The position numbers and the translations under genes are program-made. Of a stretch of 64,000 bases of DNA, positions 19,113 through 28,448 are shown in pieces (the stretch's first letter is position 1; the number at the start of each line of letters is the position of its first letter). Origin of the DNA: Candidatus Sodalis pierantonius str. SOPE (GTDB lineage Bacteria > Pseudomonadota > Gammaproteobacteria > Enterobacterales > Enterobacteriaceae); assembly GCF_000517405.1 (NCBI RefSeq), contig NZ_CP006568.1:1984001-2048000 (forward strand), written 5' to 3'. A model generated the notes under the pieces. The model was given only the letters and a program-made list of their open reading frames with translations. It ran no database searches and had not been told where the DNA came from.

Positions 19113-20167
19113 CGCTTTGTTGAATAAATCCGAAATTTGTGACGACTTCCTCCCTATCAGGGCGATTGTTACATGATGCGGACGCTGTTTGGCATTCCTA
19201 ACAACGTGATCCGGTTAAGCGCTTTGACCATTGCCATAGCCTCACCTACCTGCGCGTCATAGTCATGCAGACTCAGATGACCACCCAGAAGTATTTTAAA
19301 CCGGAACATGGCCGTTTCAGCCAGTGAACGCCGGTGATAACCTACTTTCTTTTTCCAGGTATCGTTATTGCCGCTCAGATGCTGATTTGCCACCGCATGG
19401 TTACGCTCATGGTATCGAGCTGGCCAATATTGCGCACCACTTCGCGGTGGGATAAGCGGCTTTATTTTTTTCCTCAGCAGAGCATCATGACAGTAACGCG
19501 TATCGTAAGCACTGTCAGCCGACGCTTCCCTGATTTTCCGGTGGGTTTGGTTAATCAGCCCGGGCAGCGCCTGCGCATCTGTCGTACCGCTTAGCGATAA
19601 ATCGGCACAGATAATTTCATGTGTCGCGCTATCTACTGCCAGATGAAGCTTGCGCCATACTCTGCGCCTCTCAGCCCCATGCTGCCTGACTTTCCATTCG
19701 CCTTCGCCGAAGATTTTCAGGCCGGTGCCATCGATGACCAGGTGTGAGATTTCGCCGCGGGTTGGCGTTTTTATGCTGATGTCGACGGTTTTTGCTCGCC
19801 GGCTGACCAGAGAGTAATCTGGGCAGCGCAGCGACAGCCCCATCAGTTTAAAAATCGAGTCAACGAAACCCTGTAACGCCCGGAGCGAAAGGTTAAACAC
19901 GCGCTTTATCATCAGAACCGTGGTAATGGCCATATCGGTGTAGTGAAGCGGCCGGCCACGATGTTCAGGTGGTGTACTCTCAGTCCATGCAGCAATGGCT
20001 GACTCATCAAGCCATACTGTCAGGTCCCCCCGCTGCCTGAGCGCATTGTTATATGCGGGCCAGTTGGTGATTTTAAACTTTTGCTTTGCCATGGGGACCT
20101 GATGTTGAAACGAATGTAGTGATCAGAGCCGCCAGTCACCTAAAAGTTCGATTTATTCAACAAAGCC
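19113..20167 (-). mobile_element. IS5/IS903-type element, copy b
   Basis: 1055 bp with both IS903-like ends and a perfect 9-bp target duplication CCTTTGCGA (19104-19112 and 20168-20176). Copies a and b lie only 213 bp apart in the same orientation. Confidence 0.96.
19169..20092 (-). CDS. IS5/IS903-type transposase
   Basis: 307 residues, all catalytic residues present (Asp121, Asp193, Glu259). Starts with MAKQKFKITNWP like every copy here. Probably functional. The only notable changes are Ile for Thr in RFKILLGG and a few silent differences. Confidence 0.95.
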   Translation of the reverse strand: MAKQKFKITNWPAYNNALRQRGDLTVWLDESAIAAWTESTPPEHRGRPLHYTDMAITTVLMIKRVFNLSLRALQGFVDSIFKLMGLSLRCPDYSLVSRRAKTVDISIKTPTRGEISHLVIDGTGLKIFGEGEWKVRQHGAERRRVWRKLHLAVDSATHEIICADLSLSGTTDAQALPGLINQTHRKIREASADSAYDTRYCHDALLRKKIKPLIPPRSGAQYWPARYHERNHAVANQHLSGNNDTWKKKVGYHRRSLAETAMFRFKILLGGHLSLHDYDAQVGEAMAMVKALNRITLLGMPNSVRIM

Positions 20168-20575
20168 CCTTTGCGACGCTAGGGCTGAACGTGATCGGGA
20201 AGCGTTATAGGAAGCGGTACAGAAAGCCGAACGGGCAGGCAGAGACGGTGGCCAAGGTTGTGCGTCGGGCGCAAACGCTTTGCCGCTCGGTGTAGCGTCT
20301 GCGGCAAACGACATAAAAATCAGATGATGGGATCACGGCAGCGCCGCGGGACGCGAGTCAACGTTTCAGCCATCACCAAAGATGCGTTACCATGACGGAA
20401 GATCAAGGTGATTACCGACTTGCGCCCCCCGTCGATGGTAGCCCTGGTGACCGGGTCCGGGAGGCGCAATGATCTCAACATCAACACCACGCGACAGGGA
20501 ACCCCGTGTACATACTGGACGTCTTAAACATGACCGATGAAGGAAGCCACTACCCTAAAAGGAGGGGACCACGCC
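20168..20575. other. Intergenic remnant before sbcB
   Basis: About 400 bases. The piece just after copy b (to 20295) can be read as a short basic peptide tail but continues nothing recognisable on the other side of the element. The last 60 bases hold the sbcB ribosome site. I see no clear promoter. Confidence 0.4.
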
Positions 20576-21997
20576 ATGGCTAATCCGTTAGCACAGCCCA
20601 CATTTCTGGTCCACGATTATGAAACGTTCGGTAAACACCCTGCCCTAGACCGTCCGGCGCAGTTCGCAGGTATTCGCGCCGACAGCCAGTTCGAGACCTT
20701 AGGCGAGCCGGAAGTGTTTTTTTGCCGACCGGCCGACGATTATCTACCGGAGCCGGAGGCGGTGCTCATTACCGGGATCACGCCTCAGCAGGCGTTGCGT
20801 GACGGCGTCACCGAAGCGGAATTTGCCCGTCGTATCCACCAATTATTTAGCGTGCCCGGTACCTGCATACTGGGTTATAACAATGTGCGCTTCGACGATG
20901 AAGTCAGCCGCAACCTGTTTTACCGCAACTTTTACGATCCTTACAGCTGGAGCTGGCAGCAGGGGAATTCCCGCTGGGACCTGCTGGATGTCGTGCGCGC
21001 CTGCTACGCCCTGCGTCCCGACGGCATTGAATGGCCGTTGAATGACGAGGGGCTGCCCAGCTTTCGCCTGGAGCATTTGACCCGCGCCAACGGGATTGAA
21101 CATGCCAATGCCCATGACGCCATGGCCGATGTCTACGCGACCCTGGCGATGGCCAAATTGCTGCGCCAGGCGCAGCCGAAGCTGTTTGATTATCTTTGCC
21201 GCCACCGCGGCAAACATCAGTTAAAGACGCTGGTGGACATTGCAACAATGAAACCGCTGGTCCATGTGTCTGGTATGTTCGGCGCCACCCGGGGCAATAC
21301 CGCCTGGATTGCGCCCCTGGCCTGGCATCCCGATAACCCCAACGCGCTCATCGTCTGCGATCTCAGCGGCGATATGCAGGTCTTCGAGGATCTGGATAGC
21401 GATGCGTTGCGTACCCGGCTGTACACGCGGCGCGGCGCGCTGGGGGAAGATGCCGCGGTACCGCTCAAACTGGTACATCTCAATAAATGCCCGGTGCTGG
21501 CGCCCGCCAACACCCTGCGGCCGATGGATGCTGAACGGCTTGGCATCCATCGCCAGCGCTGTCTGGATAACCTTACCTGGCTGCGGCGCCGCCCGGAAGT
21601 CAGGGAAAAAGTGGTGGCGCTGTTTGCCGAAAGCGCGCCCTTTCCCCCTGCGGACGACGTGGATGCGCAGTTGTATGACGGTTTCTTTAGCGATGCCGAT
21701 CGCGCCGCGATGAATATTATCCAAGCCACCGCCCCGGAAAATCTGCCGGCGTTGGATATCAGCTTTGTCGACTCGCGTCTTAAGCCTCTGCTGTTTCGCT
21801 ACCGCGCGCGCAATTTTCCCCACACGTTGGATCACGATGAGCAGTTACGCTGGCTGGAGCACCGCAAGACCCGCTTTACCGAGCAGCGGCTGGAGGCCCA
21901 TGTACATCAATTGGAGACACTGTATCAGGCCCATGAAGGGGATGAGCAAAAAGCGCGGCTGCTGCGCGCGCTGTTTGACTATTTGCAAACGTTGTAA
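20576..21997 (+). CDS. sbcB: Exodeoxyribonuclease I
   Basis: A 473-residue 3'-5' single-strand DNA exonuclease acting in recombination and mismatch repair. The N-terminal DnaQ-like DEDDh domain shows FLVHDYETFG (Asp and Glu of Exo I), GYNNVRFDDE (Exo II) and NAHDAMADVYAT (Exo III His and Asp). The SH3-like and C-terminal helical domains follow (FFSDADRAAM, RARNFPHTLD). Length and sequence match E. coli SbcB (475). The ATG at 20576 is chosen over 20537 because AAAAGGAGGGG lies at the right distance and the N-terminus then aligns. Intact, single-gene unit, converging with puuP. Confidence 0.96.
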   Translation: MANPLAQPTFLVHDYETFGKHPALDRPAQFAGIRADSQFETLGEPEVFFCRPADDYLPEPEAVLITGITPQQALRDGVTEAEFARRIHQLFSVPGTCILGYNNVRFDDEVSRNLFYRNFYDPYSWSWQQGNSRWDLLDVVRACYALRPDGIEWPLNDEGLPSFRLEHLTRANGIEHANAHDAMADVYATLAMAKLLRQAQPKLFDYLCRHRGKHQLKTLVDIATMKPLVHVSGMFGATRGNTAWIAPLAWHPDNPNALIVCDLSGDMQVFEDLDSDALRTRLYTRRGALGEDAAVPLKLVHLNKCPVLAPANTLRPMDAERLGIHRQRCLDNLTWLRRRPEVREKVVALFAESAPFPPADDVDAQLYDGFFSDADRAAMNIIQATAPENLPALDISFVDSRLKPLLFRYRARNFPHTLDHDEQLRWLEHRKTRFTEQRLEAHVHQLETLYQAHEGDEQKARLLRALFDYLQTL

Positions 21998-22018
21998 CGG
22001 CAAGGCGGGGGCGAAACG

Positions 22019-23402
22019 TTACCCCGCCAGCTCTTCACGGTACTGCGGCACCGCCCGGCGAAAACCGCGCGTCATCAACAGCAGATACGCCACGCCCGCG
22101 ATGCCCCAACAGAGCCCGAGCATCATGGAGCTGGCCTCCAGGTTGAGCCACAGCGAGCCGACCGTCAACACACCGACCAGCGGCAGCAGCAAGTAGTACA
22201 GGTGATCGCTTAACCGGCGCCGCCGCCGCTCCCGCAACCAGAATTGGGCGATGACCGACAGGTTGACGAAACTGAATGCCACCAACGCGCCAAAATTAAT
22301 CAGCGCGGCCGCGGTCACCAGGTCAAACGACACCGCCGACAGGGCAATTAGGCCCACCAGCAGCACGTTTAGGGCCGGCGTACGCCAGGTGGGATGCACG
22401 AAACCAAAAAATCGCACCGGAAAAACGCCGTCGCGACCCATGACGTACAATAAACGCGACACCCCCGCATGGGAGGCCATACCGGAAGCCAGCACCGTGA
22501 CGCAGGAAAAACACAGCACCACCGGCTGGAACAGTTTACCCGCGACATACAGCATAATTTCCGGCTGCGATGCGTCTGGATGCTGAAAGCGCGCGATATC
22601 CGGGAAGAACAGCTGCAAAAAGTAGGAGACGATAATAAAAATCACGCCGCCTATCAGCGCGGTGAGGAAAATCGCCCGTGGGATCACCCGTCCGGCATCC
22701 GGCGTTTCTTCAGACAATGAGATGATGCCGTCAAATCCCAGGAACGAGAAGCACAGGATCGTGGCGCCGGTAATCATGGGAATGACATGCGCATTTTCAG
22801 ACCAAAACAGTGCGATGCTCACTAAGGTGCCGCGGCCTTCCCCCTGCATCACCCCGTGGATCACCAGGCCCAGGAATACCACCATAATCGCCACCTGCAG
22901 CACCACGATCAGGATGTTGAAATGGGCGACCAAGCGGATGCCGCGTAAATTGAACAGCGTCATCATCGCCACCAGCCCGGCGACGAAAATCCAGGTCGGC
23001 ACCGACGGGAATAGTGCCTGAAGGTAAATTTTCGCCAACAGAATGTTGATCATCGGCATGAAGAGATAATCGAGCAGCGACGACCAGCCCACCACAAAAT
23101 CTACGCCAGGGCTGATGGCTTTCTGGGCATAAGTATACGCCGACCCGGCCGAGGGGAAGCGGCGCACCAGTTTACCGTAGCTGAGCGCGGTAAAGAGAAC
23201 GGCGCAAAGCGCCACCGCATAGGCGGTGGCCACATGCCCATCGATCGGTCAGGCCGGAGACAATGCCGAAGGTATCAAACAACGTCATCGGCTGCAGGTA
23301 GGCCAGGCCTATCATCACCACCTGAAACAGGGTCAGGGTTTTTTTCAACGTGGCGCGTTGGCCTGGCGCCTGCCCTGCCACAACTTTCTGCCCCATACTC
23401 AT
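22019..23402 (-). pseudogene. puuP: Putrescine permease PuuP, frameshifted
   Basis: APC-superfamily amino acid/polyamine permease closely resembling E. coli PuuP (461 residues), the putrescine importer of the Puu pathway. Family blocks include LFQVVMIGLAYLQPMTLFDTFG, SYGKLVRRFPSAGSAYTYAQK, GWSSLLDYLFMPMIN and SFLGFDGIISLSEETPDAGRVIP. Near 23236-23243 a duplicated CGAT (four extra bases) shifts the frame after residue 53. The rest is open from 23233 to 22019 but without its first helix. It lies downstream of puuA on the same strand, as a polyamine-uptake operon. Both genes are broken, so the pathway is lost. Confidence 0.9.
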
Positions 23403-23568
23403 TTACGTCCTCATGCACGCGCGAGGGTGCCTCATCGGGTGACGGTCATGTCGCGCGCGTGCAACCTTTGCGCGTAACAGCGATGAAAAAACCGGCACCT
23501 TTCGGCGCCGGTTGTTTTTGCGGGAGGTATTTTGCTACAGCGATGGCAAGATGGCAAGACGCGCCGTA

Positions 23569-24939
23569 TCAGGCGTTGTTCAGCATCCAATCGATTTCGG
23601 TGGCCGTCACCCGTCGCTCGAACTCGCTCAGTTCGGCGGTTTTGCAAGTATGGAAGAGTCGGCAAAAACGCTCACCGAGCAGGGCGGGCAGGCGAACATC
23701 GTCGGCGAACAGGGCCAGGGCTTCGCATTGGCGCAGCGGCAACGGCGCATTGCCGTCCAGCCCGTGCACTATACCGGCCAGCAGGGCCACCGCCACCAGA
23801 TACGGGTTGGCGTCCGCCCCGGCGACGCGATATTCCAGGCGATAATTCTCGGCATCGCTACAGGGGATACGCACGGCCACCGTCCGATTGTTAACGCCCC
23901 AATTGGCGCGCAGCGGGACATAGCCGCCCGGCTGAAAGCGCCGGAAGGCGTTGACGTTGGGCGCCAGCAGCGCCATCGACGCGGGCAGCAGATCCAGCAC
24001 CCCGGCGATAGCGCGCGCCATCAGCGGCGACGGGCGTCCCAGGGAGTCCAGTAAACCGTTATTGCCCGCGGCATCCCGCAAACTGAGGTGGATGTGCAGG
24101 CCGCTGCCGGTCCAGGCTTCATAGGGTTTGGCCATAAAGGTGGCAGTCAGGCGCTGCTGCTCCGCCACCCGGCGCACCAGCCGTTTCAACTATAGCGCCT
24201 GATCGCAGGCGTGTAGCACCTGGTCGCTATGGGCGAGGTTAATCTCGAACTGACCCGGGGCAGACTCCGCCACCGCGCCCTCTGTCGGCAGTCCCTGAAG
24301 GCGCGCCAGCCGGGCGATATCGTCAAGGACTGCGCCATAGTGGTCCAGTCGGTCCAGGGAGTAAACCTGGCGCTGATTTTCCGGCTGCCGGCCGTCGGGT
24401 TGGCGAGGCGGTTGCGGCATCTGCGCCCCGTTACGCCGCCGGTCCACCAGATAAAATTCCAGCTCCGCCACCACCACCGGAAAGATGCCGTGCGCACGCA
24501 GCTGTTGCCAGAGGCGATTTAGCACGTTGCGCGGTTCAACGTCATAGGGCTGGCTGTCGCGATCACGCATGGTTAGCTGTAACTGCGCGCAGTGCGTGGG
24601 ATCGGCGGCGGAGGGTTTGAGGGTGCCGGCGAGCGGCAGGCACAGCAGGTCAGGTTCGCCGTCCTCGCCGGCCAGGCCCGCCGTTGCGACCGTCTTGCCG
24701 GTCACGGTCATGGCATACACCGAAGCGGGGAAATAAAAACCGCGCCGCAGATGGCGCACGCTGGAGAGGGCAACACGTTTACCGCGAAAACTACCGTTAA
24801 GATCCGTCAGCAGGAGATCCACCTGCCGGGTATGGGGATAGCGTTCCAGATACGCCTCGACTTCGCGCTGGAACGCGCTGGTTCGACTCACTGTCGGTCC
24901 GGGGTCGAAAACCGCCGGACTATCTGCCAGATTTTCCAT
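23569..24939 (-). pseudogene. puuA: Gamma-glutamylputrescine synthetase PuuA, amber-mutated
   Basis: A 456-codon glutamine-synthetase-family gene that would ligate glutamate to putrescine, the first step of putrescine breakdown. The beta-grasp N-terminus (VDLLLTDLNGSFRGKRV) and the catalytic domain (AVAESAPGQFEINLAHSDQ, GSGLHIHLSL, NRTVAVRIP, EYRVAGADANPYL) are all in one frame. A TAG at 24190-24192 stops it after residue 249. A near-match start (ATG 24189) immediately follows, but would lack the ATP-binding N-terminal half. The length equals that of the family (about 472), so the nonsense codon is the only visible lesion and looks recent. Confidence 0.88.
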
Positions 24940-25072
24940 AGGTCACCTCAGAGGCCTGTGGCCGTCGCGCGAACGCGAACCGAGCGCGGCGCAACAAAAA
25001 ACCACGCCCCTCATCAACCATAGCGGTAAGGCCGCCGGCTGGCAAATCTGCGCCGGAGGACGAGTCGTCAGG

Positions 25073-25161
25073 CCATCGGCAGCATGGCAGCATGGCAGCA
25101 TTGTAATGCATAAAAACTATGAATATCAATAGATTAAATGCCGAAATTGTTCAAAAAATAA
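25073..25161 (+). repeat. Direct repeat, copy 1, left part
   Basis: Together with 26477-26623 it makes one copy of a roughly 220-bp sequence repeated at 30718-30938 and split here by the IS256 copy. Shared phrases are atcggca-catggc, ataaaact-tgaatatcaat and gttcaaaaaata. Confidence 0.75.
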
Positions 25162-26476
25162 GACCCTGTACACGATTCTGTGTAAATGCCTTTTCTCAGA
25201 AGTGACCGTCCAGGCGGTCACCGAACTCGATAATAAAGCGGCTCATTGCTATGCGCCAGTCCCTCAAAGGCATTGTCCATTTCTATGAGGCCGCCTGTAT
25301 CGCCAGCCACACCACCTTTTTCACTGCGTCGTCGGTCGGGAACACCTTGCGCTTTTTGATGGCATGCCGGATCACGCTGTTTAACGACTCGTTGGCGTTG
25401 GTCGTGTAGATCACCTTGCGGATGTCCGTTGGGTAGGCAAAGAACGTGGCCAGATTGGCCCAGTTTGCCTGCCAGCTTCGACTTATTTGCGGGTAGCGGA
25501 TGTCCCAGGCACTGGAGAACGCTTCCAGCGCCTGCAAGCCGGCTTCTTCCGTAGGGGCCTGATAGATAGCTTTCAGGTCGCGGGTGACGGCCTTGTAGTC
25601 CTTCCAGGAGACGAACCGCAGGCTGTTGCGCACCATATGCACGATACACAGCTGGAGCCGCGCCTCCGGATACACCGCGTTAATAGCGTCAGGGAAACCT
25701 TTCAGCCCGTCTACGCAGGCGATAAGGATATCGTTCAGGCCGCGGTTTTTCAGCTCTGTTAGCACGTTCAGCCAGAACTTTGCGCGATTCATTTTCGGCC
25801 AGCCACATACCTAGCAACTCTTTCTGGCCTTCGATGTTGATGCCCAGCGCCAGGAACACAGATTTGTTGATGATGCGGCTGTCCTGCCGGACTTTTAGAA
25901 CGATACAGTCAAGATAAACAATGGGATAGACTGCATCCAGAGGCCGGTTTTGCCATTCGACAACCTGCTCCATGACCGCATCGGTGACCTTTGAGACCAG
26001 CGCCGGCGAGACATCGGCGTCATACAGCTCTTTGAACGCGGCGGCGATCTCGCGGGTGGTCATCCCTTTGGCGTACAACGATAAAATCTGGTTATCCATC
26101 CCGGTAATCCGGGTCTGGTTCTTCTTCACCAGTTGCGGTTCAAAGGAACCGTCACGATCGCGCGGAGTACGCAGCGCCAGCGGGCCATCGCCAGTGGTAA
26201 CGGTTTTTGTGGAATAGCCGTTGCGGGCGTTGGTCCCCGGTTTAGGCTGATTTTTATCGTAGCCGAGGTGATGGGTCATTTCGGCATTGAGAGCTGCTTC
26301 GACGCTGTTTTTTCAGCAGCCGATCGAAGTGACTGAGATCTTCAGGGGTTTTGAGATTTTTGGCCAGTTCGTTAGCCAGAGCCTGCAACTGTTTTTCGTC
26401 CATAAATTAACCTGTTTTTGATGTTGGATTGAACATATCAAAATCAGGCAAATACACAAATTTCTAAACAGGGCTC
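25162..26476 (-). mobile_element. IS256-family element, copy C
   Basis: Full-length (1315 bp), inverted relative to A and B, with both terminal repeats; one extra G in the left-end repeat (aacagggctc). Flanks AAAAATAA and AAAAATAG are a target duplication with one mismatch. The intact site is preserved at 30788-30797 in the second repeat copy, so the insertion postdates the duplication of that repeat. Confidence 0.93.
25196..26403 (-). pseudogene. IS256-type transposase, three lesions
   Basis: The frame is broken near 26310 (two bases missing in the T-run after gacgctg), again near 25788 (gcgcgattc for gcgccttc), and by a CAG-to-TAG change at about 25283. This is the most decayed full-length IS256 copy here. 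Confidence 0.92.
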
Positions 26477-26623
26477 AAAAATAGGCGACAAAACACAACA
26501 AAGCACGACAATACACGACATTTTTATCAATAAGTTACCGCTCATTTCGACCTGTCGACTACGCCAGAATCGCCAAAATTTGACCGCCCAACTCCCCGTA
26601 TTTGACGAAGGAAATCCCATGCG
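26477..26623 (+). repeat. Direct repeat, copy 1, right part
   Basis: About 85-90 % identical by eye to 30789-30938, ending in both copies at gacgaaggaaatcccatgcg. In copy 2 this sequence lies upstream of an Rpn-type nuclease gene; here no such gene follows. Confidence 0.8.
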
Positions 26624-26696
26624 CTAATAGTCGCTTTGCATCTGCAAATTCAGGTGCCGGGATTCCAACCCCGCCGGAAGTAACCGCGACAGAATG

Positions 26697-26719
26697 ACAC
26701 GCCGCGAGCGTGTTTTTTT
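26697..26719 (+). terminator. Hairpin with T-tract upstream of the C4-like RNA
   Basis: ACACGC-CGCGA-GCGTGT followed by seven T. It is embedded in a longer outer pairing GCGACA (26686) / TGTCGC (26721). It may end transcription from the left or form part of the phage immunity leader. Confidence 0.65.
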
Positions 26720-26744
26720 ATGTCGCAATCTAGCCGCCCTCAAT

Positions 26745-26819
26745 GGTGAGCTGGATAGGGCAGCCGCAAGGCTGGCCGGCGGTTACTCCGGTAGTTGGAA
26801 CCCTGTTCAGCTCGCCACC
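26745..26819 (+). ncRNA. C4-like antisense RNA of a prophage antirepressor
   Basis: The segment folds as a three-way junction. The closing stem is GGTGAGCTG (26745-26753) with CAGCTCGCC (26808-26816), extended by GGG/CCC. Inner hairpins are CAGCC-GCAA-GGCTG (26761-26774) and CCGG...CCGG (26776-26791). The single-stranded tail CCACC (26815-26819) is complementary to GGTGG at 26842-26846, between this RNA and the antirepressor-like gene at 26879. Size, position and self-targeting agree with the C4 antisense RNAs of phages P1 and P7, which block antirepressor translation. I call it from memory of that family, without a covariance search. Confidence 0.6.
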
Positions 26820-26878
26820 AATATAGCGATTCCAGCCTCTAGGTGGTGATTACATCAAAGTAACCATCGGAGGTCATC

Positions 26879-27673
26879 ATGACACTTCCAGTATCAGCCA
26901 TTACTCCATTTTATTTTGAACGCCACGAAGTACGAACCATCATGCTTAATGGTGAACCGTGGTTTGTTGCTCAAGATGTTTGTGCCACTTTACAAATTCA
27001 AAACGTTACACAAACTATTGAAAAGTTAGATGATGATGAAAGGTCTATGTTTAACATAGGGCTTAGTCATCGGGACATGTTCGATAATCGAGTTCAAGAA
27101 ATCAACATCATCTCCGAATCCGGCATGTTCACCCTGGTATTACGCTGCCGCGATGCAGTGAAGCAAGGCACCCTGCCCCATCGCTTCCGCAAGTGGGTAA
27201 CGAGTGAAGTGCTTCCCTCAATCCGCAAGACTGGCAAGTACGAGCATCCCGTCTATAAACCCGAGTCACACGAACTCTTCACCGCTAACGATACCTCTAA
27301 TCTCGCCCGCCTGATTTGGCACATGAGCCATAACTTCCGCTTCAAGCAGGCATGGAGCAACGGCATATGGCACGCGTTACGTGAAGTCACCGGCGTTCCC
27401 TCACCCCAGCCAATGGAAGTCCTCCATATCCCGCATATTGCCAGAGAATGCGAACGCATATGGGCTGTGATTGAACGCCTGCAATCTGCTATGGTAGAAG
27501 CTGAGAGGAGAACCATTCGGCAGCTTGTACGCAAGCGTGAGAACGTGGATAGCGTGATGGGTGAAATCGATAGCTTGCTCACTGAAGCCAGCCAGAGTAA
27601 CGCCTTCATGCTCACCGATACGCTGACCCGCTGGCACAAGTCCGAACCCGGTCAGTTCGCGCAGAGGCACTGA
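26879..27673 (+). CDS. BRO-N domain phage antirepressor-like protein
   Basis: 264 residues. Residues about 10-115 are a BRO-N/prophage antirepressor domain: PFYFERHEVRTIMLNGEPWFVAQDVC, ISESGMFTLVLRCRDAVKQGTLPHRFRKWVTSEVLPSIRKTG. The remainder is helical and charged, resembling C-terminal parts of Ant/P22AR-type proteins. Such proteins relieve prophage repression by binding the repressor. GGAGGT lies eight bases before the ATG. The C4-like RNA immediately upstream fits control of an antirepressor. The gene is intact in a prophage otherwise reduced to debris. Confidence 0.85.
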   Translation: MTLPVSAITPFYFERHEVRTIMLNGEPWFVAQDVCATLQIQNVTQTIEKLDDDERSMFNIGLSHRDMFDNRVQEINIISESGMFTLVLRCRDAVKQGTLPHRFRKWVTSEVLPSIRKTGKYEHPVYKPESHELFTANDTSNLARLIWHMSHNFRFKQAWSNGIWHALREVTGVPSPQPMEVLHIPHIARECERIWAVIERLQSAMVEAERRTIRQLVRKRENVDSVMGEIDSLLTEASQSNAFMLTDTLTRWHKSEPGQFAQRH

Positions 27674-27775
27674 TAGCTGCCCCGGCTCGTCGAGGGGCTG
27701 GGGTTGACTAAGCGCCCAATCAGTGCTTTAACTGGAGTGTCTGTCTTAGTCAATACAATAAAAGGAGTCGCATTA

Positions 27776-28232
27776 TGCTAGCATGCTTCGATGTGGCAGA
27801 TTACTTCCTGACCCAAAGCAATGAAATGATGAGAACAGTGGCGATTTTTTGTCTAATCTTAAGTTACAGAAGCTTGTTTACTACGCGCAGGGCTTTTCTC
27901 TTGCTCTGCTCAACAGGCCATTGTTCAATGAAGAGATAGAGGCATGGATGCATGGCCCCGTTGTTCCTGAACTCTACCGAAAATATAAGGATTTTAAAAA
28001 CCAAGCGCTTCCATTGCCGGAAAATGATATAGACTTTAGTAAGTTCTCTGAAGATGAAAAGGAACTACTTGACGAAGTATATCGTGTCTATGGTCAGTAC
28101 TCAGCATGGAAGCTTCGTGATATGACACACAGCGAGCCACCATGGGCAAATTCATATATCGAAGGGTACGGAAAATCTCCTATACCTCATGATTCTATGA
28201 AGTCATTTTTTGACACCAGAATTAATAAATAG
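27776..28232 (+). pseudogene. Panacea-domain (DUF4065, GepA/SocA-like) protein, frameshifted
   Basis: The open part (27849-28232) reads LKLQKLVYYAQGFSLALLN, EEIEAWMHGPVVPELYRKYKD and WANSYIEGYGKSP, diagnostic of the Panacea/DUF4065 domain found in phage GepA proteins, SocA and PanA antitoxins. The natural start is ATG 27776 (AAAGGAG upstream; MLACFDVADYFLTQSNE). One base is missing near 27823: restoring it gives NEDDENSGDFLSNLK and joins the two frames into a protein of about 152 residues. A shorter product from an internal start might still fold. No toxin partner is visible beside it. Confidence 0.8.
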
Positions 28233-28244
28233 CAGGGTGAAAAA

Positions 28245-28448
28245 ATGAAATGCAAGCCACCTGGAAGGCTTAAACCAATACAAGATACACAATCAGCAAG
28301 AATCAGTGCGCATGTTGAGTTCAGTTCACCAGCAGAGCAAAGGCCACCTGAATTCTCCCTGCGTTATATGCAACAGGACTACTGTGTGGGATGTTGTGAA
28401 AAAGAAGAAAAAGCGGCCCTGGCCGACACGTTATTCAAGCTCAGCAGG
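28245..28448 (+). pseudogene. Phage-type small protein cut by IS256
   Basis: The first 68 codons of a small protein with FSLRYMQQDYCVGC and EKAALADTLFKLS, a pattern I associate with hypothetical proteins of lambdoid prophages in enterobacteria. The frame runs directly into the IS256 copy at 28449, so its C-terminus is lost. It follows the Panacea gene by 12 bases and may have been co-transcribed. Function unknown. Confidence 0.5.

Noticed and set aside
17842..20167. IS5 copies a and b as a composite transposon carrying the 213 bp between them
   Set aside because: Each copy has its own separate target duplication, so they inserted independently.
21217..21835. Two overlapping ORFs opposite sbcB
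   Set aside because: Antisense shadows; the plus-strand frame is a full-length, conserved exonuclease.
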